This document shows positions 35,358 through 44,049 of a DNA stretch of 64,000 nt, piece after piece (position 1 is the first letter of the stretch; each line of letters starts with the position of its first letter). This stretch comes from Clostridium omnivorum. GTDB taxonomy: Bacteria > Bacillota > Clostridia > Clostridiales > Clostridiaceae. Both the position numbers and the translations under genes were made by a program. A model generated the notes under the pieces. It saw only the letters and a program-made list of their open reading frames with translations. It had not been told where the DNA came from and ran no database searches. The stretch spans positions 4,241,501-4,305,500 of the forward strand of contig NZ_BRXR01000001.1 in assembly GCF_026012015.1 (NCBI RefSeq), in the 5' to 3' direction.

Positions 35358-36610
35358 TATTTATTTACATACCCAAAAAATTCAAAGTTGCCATCTTCAC
35401 ATTCTGTAAGCATATAAGGGGTGGTTTGTGCATACCACTTTTTTGCAAATACATTTTTTCCTACTGGATATAGAAGATGATGCACATCACCGTTGAAACG
35501 CACAAATTCTAATCCTTCTTCACCTAATTCTAAAACTATCTTATCCTTAAAATATACTCCTTCATATTTCGAAAGGTTAGATTTGTCCAATTTTAATTCG
35601 GGTATTTTTTTAGGTTCCTCAGTTTGTCCAGTAAAAAGAAGTTCAGTAATAGCATTACCAATGTGGTAATTGTTGCCGCATTCAAGATTAGATAGTACTA
35701 CAATACATATATCCTCATTATAAAAATCCTGCCTGTAGGTCATCACTCCTAAATGATCTCCTCCGTGATAGAATCTTGTTCGCCCATATACATTGTCCTT
35801 GTTTAATCCATAGCAATAACCATTTTTATTTTCATTGAAAAAACGAGTATAGGTATTTTCTGATAAGTATACTCTATTTTTGAGGCTGTAATACCATTTG
35901 CACAAATCAGCGAAATTTGAAAATACGGCTCCAGCGCCAACGCTGAATTTTTCATTATAGTATTGGCACCTTACTATTTCATTTCTATCCATCTGATATG
36001 GAAAAGCCTTGTTTCTTATAATATTATGTCCATCGTCCAAAACAGTATTTTCCATGCCAAGAGGCTGAAAAATATACTTTTTTAAAGCATCGCAAAAATC
36101 CATTCCAACTATATTTTCAATTGCCCATGCAAGAATATTGTAATTAGCATTATTGTATTCAAACTGGCTCCCAGGTTCAAAACTTAGCGGTCTTTTTATA
36201 AATTTATCGAAGAATTCCTGACGATTAAAAGTGTTTCTGTCATAGATTTGAAAAAAATCATCCTCCCAGTTATAAAACTGATGAAGTCCTGAAGTATGGG
36301 ATAATAAATGATGAGCTGTAATTCTATTATCAATGTATAATTCCTTTGGCAGATACATGTTTATGGGATTATCAATATCTAGCTTTTTCTGTTCATATAA
36401 TAGCATTATTAAAAATGCAGTAAACTGTTTAGACATTGATCCAAGAGAATAACATGTATCTATATTATTTGGAATAGAATATTCATGGCAGGCCATACCA
36501 AAGGATTTGCTAAATACAATTTTACCTTTGCTTAAAACACCTATAGTGCCTGAAAATGGCCAGATTTTTATATATTTATTCATATAACTTTCTATCGTTT
36601 TCAATTTCAT
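35357..36610 (-). CDS. Serine hydrolase of the beta-lactamase/penicillin-binding fold
   Basis: A 417-residue class C beta-lactamase-fold protein. Ser58 and Lys61 form SxxK in GSMSKQF, the YxN element is in FEYNNANYN (near 156), and HGGDHLG (near 275) is the third motif. The C-terminal 80 residues (SKYEGVYFKDKIVLELGEEG) form a lipocalin-like domain. No signal peptide is evident, so it may be cytoplasmic: D-aminopeptidase, esterase or EstB-type. Not a proven beta-lactamase. Confidence 0.82.
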   Translation of the reverse strand: MKLKTIESYMNKYIKIWPFSGTIGVLSKGKIVFSKSFGMACHEYSIPNNIDTCYSLGSMSKQFTAFLIMLLYEQKKLDIDNPINMYLPKELYIDNRITAHHLLSHTSGLHQFYNWEDDFFQIYDRNTFNRQEFFDKFIKRPLSFEPGSQFEYNNANYNILAWAIENIVGMDFCDALKKYIFQPLGMENTVLDDGHNIIRNKAFPYQMDRNEIVRCQYYNEKFSVGAGAVFSNFADLCKWYYSLKNRVYLSENTYTRFFNENKNGYCYGLNKDNVYGRTRFYHGGDHLGVMTYRQDFYNEDICIVVLSNLECGNNYHIGNAITELLFTGQTEEPKKIPELKLDKSNLSKYEGVYFKDKIVLELGEEGLEFVRFNGDVHHLLYPVGKNVFAKKWYAQTTPYMLTECEDGNFEFFGYVNK

Positions 36611-36909
36611 AAGATCAACACCTTTTATAATTTATTCATATAAATTAATACTTAACTGCAAACTATATAACTTGACCAAATTGATAATGCTGATTAACAT
36701 AAAGAATTTCCAGCAACATCACTTAATATTATACCATATTTTATAATATTATTATAAGGATGTGTAATTATGGTATAGTTTGAATAATTGTATTAGCATG
36801 CAATATAATTGAGTTAACAGTTAAGTATTGTAAAGTAGGAGTCATCATATGAAGCCTTTTTAAAGAACAAAATTAAGCCTATAATTCAAAGATATAATAA
36901 AATAGATAA

Positions 36910-38025
36910 TTATAAGTCTATCAGTCCTTTGAAAAGTTCAACTGTTGTTTTAATAAGTTCATCTCTATAATCAAAATCTGATGTGTGAATATGAGGGTAG
37001 TCATATCCGTTTCCAATAAAACACATTGAGCCTTTTGTCAATTTAGTATAATGTCCAAAGTCTTCCGAAGGTCTAATGGCTTCTTTTAACTCATTTATTT
37101 GTATGCCCTTATTGCGGCAAACCATACGAATTTTATTATTGCTTTCTATATGGTTTTTAGTTTCTGGAAAGTAATCCTGATATGAGAAGGTTACTTTCAA
37201 GCCATACTTATCTGCCTCTGATTTAGCAAGTTCTTCAATACTTTTCTGAAGAGCCTCCATTTCATCTTCATAAAGAGCACGTATAGTCAGCAGCAGGTTA
37301 CCTCTGCTAGCTGACATGCCAAAAGCTCTTTCACCCACATCAATTTGAACAACAGTACATAGAACCATACCTTTGTTTTTAGCACAGGAAATTACATTTG
37401 GAATAGAGACAACTATTTGAGCAATAGCAAATGCGGGATTTTTTCCTAGCTCAGGTTGACTAGCATGGGTTGGTGAACCTTCAAAGTGAATTATCATTCC
37501 TTTAGATGCACATTGAATTGTGCCATCAATAACGTTAATTGAATTGTACTCAAGGCCGCTCATACTATGTATTGCAAAAATTTCTTCAATATTATTTAAA
37601 GAAATAAAGGATTTACATTGAGCAGCGCCATCACCAGTTTCTTCTGCATGCTGAAATAAGAAAAACACGTTTTTATCTGCACCATTTTGATCAACTTCCA
37701 TTGCTAGTGCACATAGTCCAGCTGCATGTCCGTCATGACCGCATTTATGAGCTATGCCGGGCACCTTAGAAGCATATGGAATAGAATCATTTTCTTGAAA
37801 AGGTAGAGCATCGATATCGGCACGAAAGGCAATGTTTGGTTTATCTTTACCAGCTCTATATATGGCATAGAACCAATTCTCATTATCAACAATTTCAAGT
37901 TTTGTGTACCTTTTAAGAAATTCTAGCAAGTGTTTTTTTGTCCAAACCTCATGATTTGAAAGTTCGGGGTGTTTATGTAATTCGTGACGTAATTTTTTTG
38001 CTAGTTCAAAATTCATTTCATTCAT
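36910..38025 (-). CDS. M20-family amidohydrolase
   Basis: A 371-residue zinc peptidase/amidohydrolase (HipO/AbgB/CarD type). Metal ligands are visible: HKCGHDGH (92-99), AEETGDGAAQ (about 128), and the conserved PSEDFGHYTK near the C-terminus. FRADIDALPFQE (about 68-79) is the first signature. Homologues cleave N-acyl-amino acids, such as hippurate or N-acetyl-diaminopimelate. AAGGAG precedes ATG 38025. It stands alone. Confidence 0.88.
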   Translation of the reverse strand: MNEMNFELAKKLRHELHKHPELSNHEVWTKKHLLEFLKRYTKLEIVDNENWFYAIYRAGKDKPNIAFRADIDALPFQENDSIPYASKVPGIAHKCGHDGHAAGLCALAMEVDQNGADKNVFFLFQHAEETGDGAAQCKSFISLNNIEEIFAIHSMSGLEYNSINVIDGTIQCASKGMIIHFEGSPTHASQPELGKNPAFAIAQIVVSIPNVISCAKNKGMVLCTVVQIDVGERAFGMSASRGNLLLTIRALYEDEMEALQKSIEELAKSEADKYGLKVTFSYQDYFPETKNHIESNNKIRMVCRNKGIQINELKEAIRPSEDFGHYTKLTKGSMCFIGNGYDYPHIHTSDFDYRDELIKTTVELFKGLIDL

Positions 38026-38477
38026 TTTTTTACTCCTTCACACCTAAAGTATTTAAAACAATTATATACCAAAAGCACTGCTGTTCCAATATTTACAATT
38101 TTAGAACAAGTATATGTAGATAAACTTTATTAGAAATAGTATTTGACAGTTTAGTTATAAGGTCTAAATAATTAGCTAATGGTTTATGTAATAAAAAATG
38201 TGTTTATTTTCACAAAGTATTGTAGTATAATAAAAAACAGTGAGAAGACACCTGAGATTTAGCATTCACTGCTGTTTCAAAGGGCTTTCCATATAATAAA
38301 TATATCGTAAAAAAGTATCGTTCTGAATGAATGAGGGTCAGTCCCAAATTAGAAGGCGAGAGAATAGTTATTTAAAATTCGGGGAATCCGTTTATTTGTG
38401 ATTGCTTACGATTTTTGCTATCCTTGTTCCTTATTTGGTTCAGGGATTTTATTATTTGTAAAGAAGGGGATTTAGGT
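38026..38477 (+). other. Long leader region upstream of the TM1266-like gene
   Basis: 452 bases with no gene. It holds a partial inverted repeat (CAGTGA at 38240 region and TCACTG about 28 bases on) and a G/A-rich region (about 38320-38460) before the ribosome site AAGGGG. I could not match it to a known riboswitch. A promoter and a structured leader are possible. Confidence 0.35.
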
Positions 38478-38735
38478 ATGCAAACAAGGATTGCTATTAT
38501 TGGGATTATTGTTGAAAACAAAAACTCTGTAGAAAAGTTAAATAGTATCTTACATGAATACAGCGAATATATAATAGGCAGAATGGGAATCCCCTACCCA
38601 AAACACCACATTAGCATTATTAGCGTGGCTATAGATGCACCAAGTGATGTTATTAGTGCTCTCTCCGGAAAATTAGGTATGCTGCCAGACGTGAACATCA
38701 AAACAGTTTATTCAAAGATGTCTATCGGTGAGTAA
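38478..38735 (+). CDS. TM1266-family iron-only hydrogenase system regulator
   Basis: An 85-residue ACT-like/ferredoxin-fold protein (TIGR03959 type). IIVENKNSVEKLNSILHEY (about 10-28), YIIGRMGIPY and ISIISVAIDAPSDVISALSGKLG are the family pattern. It lies 22 bases before hydG, its usual partner, and is taken to regulate hydrogenase maturation. AAGGGGATTTAGGT precedes ATG 38478; the frame is open from 38415 but that start has no ribosome site. Confidence 0.85.
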   Translation: MQTRIAIIGIIVENKNSVEKLNSILHEYSEYIIGRMGIPYPKHHISIISVAIDAPSDVISALSGKLGMLPDVNIKTVYSKMSIGE

Positions 38736-38757
38736 ATTAATATTTGGAGGGTTTTAA

Positions 38758-40176
38758 ATGTATAATGTTAAATCTAAAATTGCAACAGAATTTATTGATG
38801 ATCAAGAAATAAGGGAAACACTTGCTTATGCTAAGGAAAATAAAAACAATCGTGAGTTAATAAGTAGTCTTATTGAAAGAGCAAAGGACTGCAAAGGACT
38901 AACACATAGAGAAGCAGCAGTATTATTAGAATGTGACTTAGAAGATGAAAATGAAAAGATGTATAAGCTTGCAAAGGAAATCAAACAGAAGTTTTATGGA
39001 AATCGTATCGTAATGTTTGCTCCGCTTTATCTTTCAAATTACTGCGTAAACGGGTGCGTTTATTGTCCATACCATTATAAAAATAAACATATAGCTAGAA
39101 AGAAGTTAACACAGGAAGAGATCAGAAAAGAAACAATTGCTCTACAAGATATGGGACACAAGCGTTTAGCCTTGGAAGCAGGGGAGGATCCTGTTAACAA
39201 TCCTATTGAATACATTCTTGAAAGCATCAAGACTATATACAGTATAAAGCATAAAAATGGCGAAATAAGACGTGTTAATGTAAATATAGCTGCTACTACT
39301 GTAGAGAACTATAAAAAGTTAAAGGATGCAGGAATAGGAACCTATATACTTTTCCAAGAAACATATAATAAAAAGAGCTATGAAGAGCTTCACCCAACAG
39401 GTCCAAAACATGACTATGCGTATCATACTGAAGCAATGGACCGTGCGATGGAAGCAGGTATTGATGATGTAGGCATAGGAGTTTTATTCGGACTAAATAT
39501 GTATAAGTATGACTTTGTAGGTTTGTTAATGCATGCTGAACACTTAGAAGCTGCAATGGGAGTTGGTCCACATACAATAAGTGTACCTCGTATCCGCCCA
39601 GCAGATGATATTGATCCTGATAACTTTTCTAATGCAATATCAGAAGAAATTTTTGAAAAAATAGTAGCGGTTCTTCGTATTGCTGTACCATATACAGGTA
39701 TGATTGTATCTACTCGTGAATCTCAAAAGACTCGTGAACGCATACTAGAATTAGGTGTATCCCAAATAAGTGGTGGTTCAAGCACAAGTGTTGGGGGTTA
39801 TGTTGAAAAGGAAACTGATGAAGATAACTCAGCTCAATTTGAGGTTAATGATAACCGTACCCTAGATGAAATAGTTAACTGGTTGCTTAAACTTGGTTAT
39901 ATTCCAAGCTTTTGTACAGCTTGTTATCGTGAAGGAAGAACTGGAGACCGTTTCATGAGCCTTGTTAAATCAGGACAGATAGCTAACTGCTGTCAGCCAA
40001 ATGCTTTGATGACACTTAAGGAATATCTAGAGGATTATGCTTCAGGGGAAACAAAGGAAAATGGCGAAACAGTGATTGCTAAAGAAGTTGAAAAGATACC
40101 TAATGAGAAAGTTAAAACTATAGTAAAAGAGCATCTTGTTGATATGAAGAAAGGTAAAAGAGATTTTAGATTCTAA
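38758..40176 (+). CDS. hydG: [FeFe]-hydrogenase H-cluster maturase HydG
   Basis: A 472-residue radical-SAM tyrosine lyase that supplies CO and CN for the H-cluster 2Fe unit. The radical-SAM cluster ligands are Cys96, Cys100 and Cys103 (CVNGCVYC). The C-terminal auxiliary cluster ligands are FCTACYREGRT and, 22 residues on, the CC of IANCCQP. GSSTSVGG and GVLFGLNMYKYD are conserved. The length matches HydG rather than ThiH. HydE, HydF and the hydrogenase are not in the window. Confidence 0.96.
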   Translation: MYNVKSKIATEFIDDQEIRETLAYAKENKNNRELISSLIERAKDCKGLTHREAAVLLECDLEDENEKMYKLAKEIKQKFYGNRIVMFAPLYLSNYCVNGCVYCPYHYKNKHIARKKLTQEEIRKETIALQDMGHKRLALEAGEDPVNNPIEYILESIKTIYSIKHKNGEIRRVNVNIAATTVENYKKLKDAGIGTYILFQETYNKKSYEELHPTGPKHDYAYHTEAMDRAMEAGIDDVGIGVLFGLNMYKYDFVGLLMHAEHLEAAMGVGPHTISVPRIRPADDIDPDNFSNAISEEIFEKIVAVLRIAVPYTGMIVSTRESQKTRERILELGVSQISGGSSTSVGGYVEKETDEDNSAQFEVNDNRTLDEIVNWLLKLGYIPSFCTACYREGRTGDRFMSLVKSGQIANCCQPNALMTLKEYLEDYASGETKENGETVIAKEVEKIPNEKVKTIVKEHLVDMKKGKRDFRF

Positions 40177-40200
40177 CATATGATCTTAGGAATAATTATA

Positions 40201-40232
40201 TATAAAAAGGAACCTTAAGGTTCCTTTTTATA
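40201..40232 (+). terminator. Perfect-palindrome terminator of hydG
   Basis: A 32-base perfect palindrome (AAAAAGGAACCTT / AAGGTTCCTTTTT) with a T-run. Confidence 0.9.
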
Positions 40233-40395
40233 TGCTCCTGATTCTATTTTTTCACAGATTTTAAAATCTCATCAATTTTAACTTTACCAACTTTTAGACT
40301 ATTTTATGCAGTGGTAAAGGAATTTTATTGGAAGCTATGGTATAATATGGACATAAACTTTTGCATTTAGGTGATATAAATAGGGGGTGTCTTTA

Positions 40396-40998
40396 TTGGC
40401 CTCACGGCTAATGCACTATATTATAGGAAATCAAATATTAAAGGGGAAATCAATTGATAGTGATTTATTCATTTTAGGTAATCTTGCTCCTGATGCTGAA
40501 GATGGAAAGCTATGTTCACATTTTAGAAAAATAATAGGCAATGATTATGATAAATATCCCAATATAGACTTAAATCGTTTTAGAGAGAAATATATTAATT
40601 GTAGTTATAATGCATTTGTTATGCGATATTACTGTCATTTGGTTTCGGACTATATTTGGGTACAATCAATATATCCAAAATACTTACAGTTTACAACTGA
40701 TAAGGAAAAAGATAAAAGACAAAGAGAACTGCTTTTTAGAGATTTATCAATTCTTAATGAAATATTATCTAAGTACTTTAATTTGTATTATGATAATAAT
40801 ATTGTCATTCCCCAAAAATTAAGTATTACAGAATGCTCTTACGAAGGAATTAGTGAATTGCTTGATAATCTTTGTGAAGATTTCAGTGAAAAACATGATG
40901 ATACAAATTTAAAAATATTTAATACTGACTTCATTTTATACTATATACTTGAGGCTAAAAATCAATGCATTAAAGAATTAGAGATTTTCAATATATAA
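40396..40998 (+). CDS. Zinc-dependent phospholipase C-like protein
   Basis: A 200-residue all-alpha protein. GNLAPDAEDGKLCSHFRK (residues about 27-44) and RYYCHLVSDYIW (about 76-87) carry the His/Asp pattern of the zinc-dependent phospholipase C family (PF00882), here probably cytoplasmic and not secreted. AGGGGGTG precedes TTG 40396; the upstream GTG at 40387 lies inside that site. Actual activity is unknown, and many homologues are uncharacterised. Confidence 0.6.
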   Translation: MASRLMHYIIGNQILKGKSIDSDLFILGNLAPDAEDGKLCSHFRKIIGNDYDKYPNIDLNRFREKYINCSYNAFVMRYYCHLVSDYIWVQSIYPKYLQFTTDKEKDKRQRELLFRDLSILNEILSKYFNLYYDNNIVIPQKLSITECSYEGISELLDNLCEDFSEKHDDTNLKIFNTDFILYYILEAKNQCIKELEIFNI

Positions 40999-41059
40999 GC
41001 TATAATGTCATATTCTTTTGATAAATTAGTGGACAAATATGTTATTGAGGGTGATTAAA

Positions 41060-41539
41060 ATGAGTTATCATATTAGAGTGAGTGGGCGCGGGATTGTTAT
41101 AAATAATGATAAAATTTTATTAAATGAATTTGGCGGTGGTAAATATTATAATATACCGGGTGGTGGAGTTGAACCAGGAGAAACCGTTAAACAAGCAGTG
41201 GTTAGAGAAATATTTGAAGAATCTGGTTTAAATGTTAATGTAGGTGAGTTAATATACGTACTTGAATATGAGCCAAACAATTGTAATTTTATGTACGGGA
41301 ATAAACCACAAATAAGCCTTGTATTTCGCTGCTTTTTGAATGGAGATGATAAGATTAAGGATCCATCAGTACCTGATATAGACCCTGACAATCCTGAAAT
41401 TTCAAGCGAAGCAAAGTGGATACAAATATCTGAGTTAAAAAACATTCACTACGTACCATACATTCATAATGAATTAATGGAATATATAAAAACAAATAGT
41501 TTTTCACCAGTATTTATTGAAGAACCATTAAATCTGTAA
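41060..41539 (+). CDS. NUDIX hydrolase
   Basis: A 159-residue NUDIX enzyme. The box (near 33-55) is complete, with G, E, RE, EE and G in their places (GGVEPGETV then REIFEESGLNV), so it should bind Mg2+ and cut nucleoside-diphosphate derivatives. GAGGGTGAT precedes ATG 41060. It is followed 12 bases on by a membrane protein gene and is probably co-transcribed. Substrate not predictable. Confidence 0.85.
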   Translation: MSYHIRVSGRGIVINNDKILLNEFGGGKYYNIPGGGVEPGETVKQAVVREIFEESGLNVNVGELIYVLEYEPNNCNFMYGNKPQISLVFRCFLNGDDKIKDPSVPDIDPDNPEISSEAKWIQISELKNIHYVPYIHNELMEYIKTNSFSPVFIEEPLNL

Positions 41540-41551
41540 GGAGATAGTTAT

Positions 41552-42115
41552 ATGAAGATTATTAGGGAAACTCTACTAGGATTATATATCAATTTTTTAA
41601 TGATTATATTGTTGCTTGCAAGTGTATTTAGGGGACTGCTTATAAACAATATGGGAAATTGGATTCAATGGTTATTGTTAGCTGCGGTTGTAGTCTCCGG
41701 TATATTTAATATTGCATTTGGAATAAAAAATATATTTAATACATGGAGGCTCTACAAAAATAATGAATACAATTCTTTGCGTAAATATATGAAAAGGTTG
41801 AAATTAGGGGCAGTTCCGTATTTCATTTTAAATTTTGCTTTATACTTCTTTTTGTTTACAATTTTCTTTGCTGCTTCTCGAGGAATTTTCATTGTCACAC
41901 CAATACCACTATTTTTTTTAATTCCTATTTTTTTTACGTATCTTACTGTGCTATTTACTTCATGTTATGGAATAGGCTTTGCAGCAATTCTTAACAAAGA
42001 AAAGAATTTAGGAAGCGGGAAAATGTTGATTCATGTTTTGCTGCAGATTTGTTTTGTTTTAGATATATTAAGTACCATAATTTTAATCATAAAATATAAA
42101 TATGAATCTATATAA
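41552..42115 (+). CDS. Membrane protein of unknown function
   Basis: A 187-residue protein with about five transmembrane segments: 8-28, 38-56, 88-110, 115-136 and 160-180. It has a basic loop (NTWRLYKNNEYNSLRKYMKR, about 63-82) after the second segment. A ribosome site AAGGAG precedes ATG 41552. It follows the NUDIX gene closely. No family recognised. Confidence 0.5.
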   Translation: MKIIRETLLGLYINFLMIILLLASVFRGLLINNMGNWIQWLLLAAVVVSGIFNIAFGIKNIFNTWRLYKNNEYNSLRKYMKRLKLGAVPYFILNFALYFFLFTIFFAASRGIFIVTPIPLFFLIPIFFTYLTVLFTSCYGIGFAAILNKEKNLGSGKMLIHVLLQICFVLDILSTIILIIKYKYESI

Positions 42116-42275
42116 GCCTATAGAAACAAGCAAATCTGACAAAACTCCTCGTAATCGATAAGTGGAAATGCTATAAAAGAGTGCTACTGTAAAATTAGTG
42201 ATATTAATTATAGCAAAGATATTATTTGTAGTTACTAAATACAAAAGTACTAATTTAATGGAGAGTGATACACTT

Positions 42276-42923
42276 ATGAAATATGTAAACATTGAAAACT
42301 GGAAGAGAAAAGACCATTTTAATTATTTTAAGCAGCTTGATTATCCTCACTTTAATATTTGCGGAAATGTTGATATTACAAGTTTTTATAAATACATTAA
42401 AGAAAATGAATTGCCATTTTTTATTACTGTTCTATATGCTTCAACAAAAGCAGCGAATAGCGTTAAGGAATTCAGATTTAGGATAAGAGGAGAAAAGGTG
42501 GTAGAACACGAAAATGTTAATCCTTCTTTTACAGTGCTGACAGAAGAAGAAGTGTTTAGTTTTTGTGCAGTTCATTATATAGATAATTTTAAGAACTTTA
42601 AGTATAATACATCAAGGGAAATAGAGAAGGTTAGGAATAACATTAGTTTAGAAGATCAGCCAGGACGTGACGATTTGATATATATTACTAGTATACCTTG
42701 GATTTCATTTACAAATGTAACACACCCAATCCAGATGAATCCAGTAGATAGCATACCAAGGATAGCGTGGGGAAAGTACTTTGAAGAAAATGGTAGAATT
42801 AAGTTACCATTATCAGTACAAGCACATCACGCATTAGTGGATGGATTACATGTTGGTCAGTTCTTCAACATTTTTCAAGAAATTTTAGATAATCCTGCAA
42901 AGTATCTATCATTTGGATATTAA
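42276..42923 (+). CDS. CAT-like acetyltransferase
   Basis: A 216-residue member of the chloramphenicol acetyltransferase fold. The active-site motif HHALVDG has catalytic His185, and YASTKAAN and WISFTNVTHP are typical of the chromosomal CatA-like group. GGAGAGTGAT precedes ATG 42276; the frame is open from 42198. The Gln before the HH pair is displaced (QAHH rather than Q-[LIV]-HH). No mobile element is nearby, so it is probably a housekeeping acyltransferase and not acquired drug resistance; the acceptor is unknown. Confidence 0.75.
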   Translation: MKYVNIENWKRKDHFNYFKQLDYPHFNICGNVDITSFYKYIKENELPFFITVLYASTKAANSVKEFRFRIRGEKVVEHENVNPSFTVLTEEEVFSFCAVHYIDNFKNFKYNTSREIEKVRNNISLEDQPGRDDLIYITSIPWISFTNVTHPIQMNPVDSIPRIAWGKYFEENGRIKLPLSVQAHHALVDGLHVGQFFNIFQEILDNPAKYLSFGY

Positions 42924-43040
42924 TTTTTTATTTAGCAAATTTGTGTGGTGAATTTGAACGAAAAATGCTACTCATGTGAGATTGAATACAATGTAGGCAG
43001 ATTCTGTTTTATTGTTAAATAAGAAAAGGAGTTAATTATA

Positions 43041-43817
43041 ATGTACCATTATTTAAATAGAAAAGTTAAAGTTATTATTGATAGACCATTAGCTTCAAAA
43101 CATCCAGAACATGAAATATACTATCCAATAAATTATGGATATATACCTGATACTATGGCTGGTGATGGTGAAGAAATTGATGCTTACATTATAGGAGAAT
43201 TTATACCGTTAAAAGAATTTGATGGAATAGTAACAGCAATAATACATAGAAAAAATGATGTTGAAGATAAGTTAGTAGTATCAAAAGATTCACATAAATA
43301 TAGCAAAGAGCAAATACAAGCTCTCGTAGAATTTCAAGAAAGATTCTTTGATTCTGAAATTATAATGAAGCTAGATAGTATTAAAATAATAAAGTACAAT
43401 CAAGCATATGCTGAAGATACTGTACATATGTGGAGAAATAGTAAGGAAAGGGCCATTGGGCATAAGGAAATACATTCTTTTGAAGACCATGTTTTTTTCC
43501 TGAATAATATTCTACTTAAAGATAATGAAATATACATTGCTGTTGATAATAATAAAGTTGCTGGTGTAATAGCATTTAATGAAAATGAAATAAATCAATT
43601 ATATATTCATAATGATTATCAAGGAATGGGACTAGGAAAAAAGTTACTTGATATGGCTAAAATTAATTCTAAAGGTAGATTAATATTATATACATTTGAA
43701 GTAAATCGTAAAGCTCAACGGTTTTATGAAAGAAATGGATTTAAGGTTATTGGTAGAGGATATGAGAATGAAGAGAAGCTGGACGATATTAAGTATGAAT
43801 GGGTTAAAGAGGACTAA
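43041..43817 (+). CDS. Inorganic pyrophosphatase-like / GNAT fusion protein
   Basis: A 258-residue two-domain protein. Residues 1-110 resemble soluble family I pyrophosphatase (YYPINYGYIPDTMAGDGEEID, then NDVEDKLVV), and residues about 115-258 are a GNAT acetyltransferase (YQGMGLGKKLLDMAKI and NRKAQRFYERNGFKVIGRG). Compared with E. coli PPase, DGDPVD is here DGEEID, so the middle metal-ligand Asp is Glu. The N-terminal K-E-R substrate triad region is shortened. The first half may therefore bind rather than hydrolyse pyrophosphate. AAGGAG precedes ATG 43041. Confidence 0.7.
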   Translation: MYHYLNRKVKVIIDRPLASKHPEHEIYYPINYGYIPDTMAGDGEEIDAYIIGEFIPLKEFDGIVTAIIHRKNDVEDKLVVSKDSHKYSKEQIQALVEFQERFFDSEIIMKLDSIKIIKYNQAYAEDTVHMWRNSKERAIGHKEIHSFEDHVFFLNNILLKDNEIYIAVDNNKVAGVIAFNENEINQLYIHNDYQGMGLGKKLLDMAKINSKGRLILYTFEVNRKAQRFYERNGFKVIGRGYENEEKLDDIKYEWVKED

Positions 43818-43856
43818 GATTATGAAGAACAGAAATAAAAGGTGAAACATATAAAG

Positions 43857-43886
43857 AAAGACATTTGTCTACTGACAAATGTCTTT
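43857..43886 (+). terminator. Strong terminator
   Basis: AAAGACATTTGTC (43857-43869), loop TACT, GACAAATGTCTTT (43874-43886), then TTAATT. Confidence 0.88.
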
Positions 43887-44049
43887 TTAATTGACACAAC
43901 AAAATAACAGTGATAAAATAAAAATAATGTCGCAATTATCCTAAGTATAATATAACTCTACAATTATATTATACTCCTTCACAATCACAATGTCAACAGG
44001 GTTTTGAAAAAAATCTTGCTTATTTTTTCACAAAAAGGAGTGTGGATTT

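Noticed and set aside
35357-36610. Acquired beta-lactamase resistance gene
   Set aside because: The class C fold and motifs are shared by many cytoplasmic esterases and peptidases, and no signal peptide or mobile element is seen.
36850-36864. Four-codon frame (ATG AAG CCT TTT TAA) behind a ribosome site
   Set aside because: Too short to be a gene and not linked to a downstream gene as a leader peptide; it may be only a gene-start remnant.
38240-38290. TPP or other riboswitch before the TM1266-like gene (CTGAGA seen)
   Set aside because: Only a short match; the other conserved TPP helices and the GCGTAGGGA-type element are missing.
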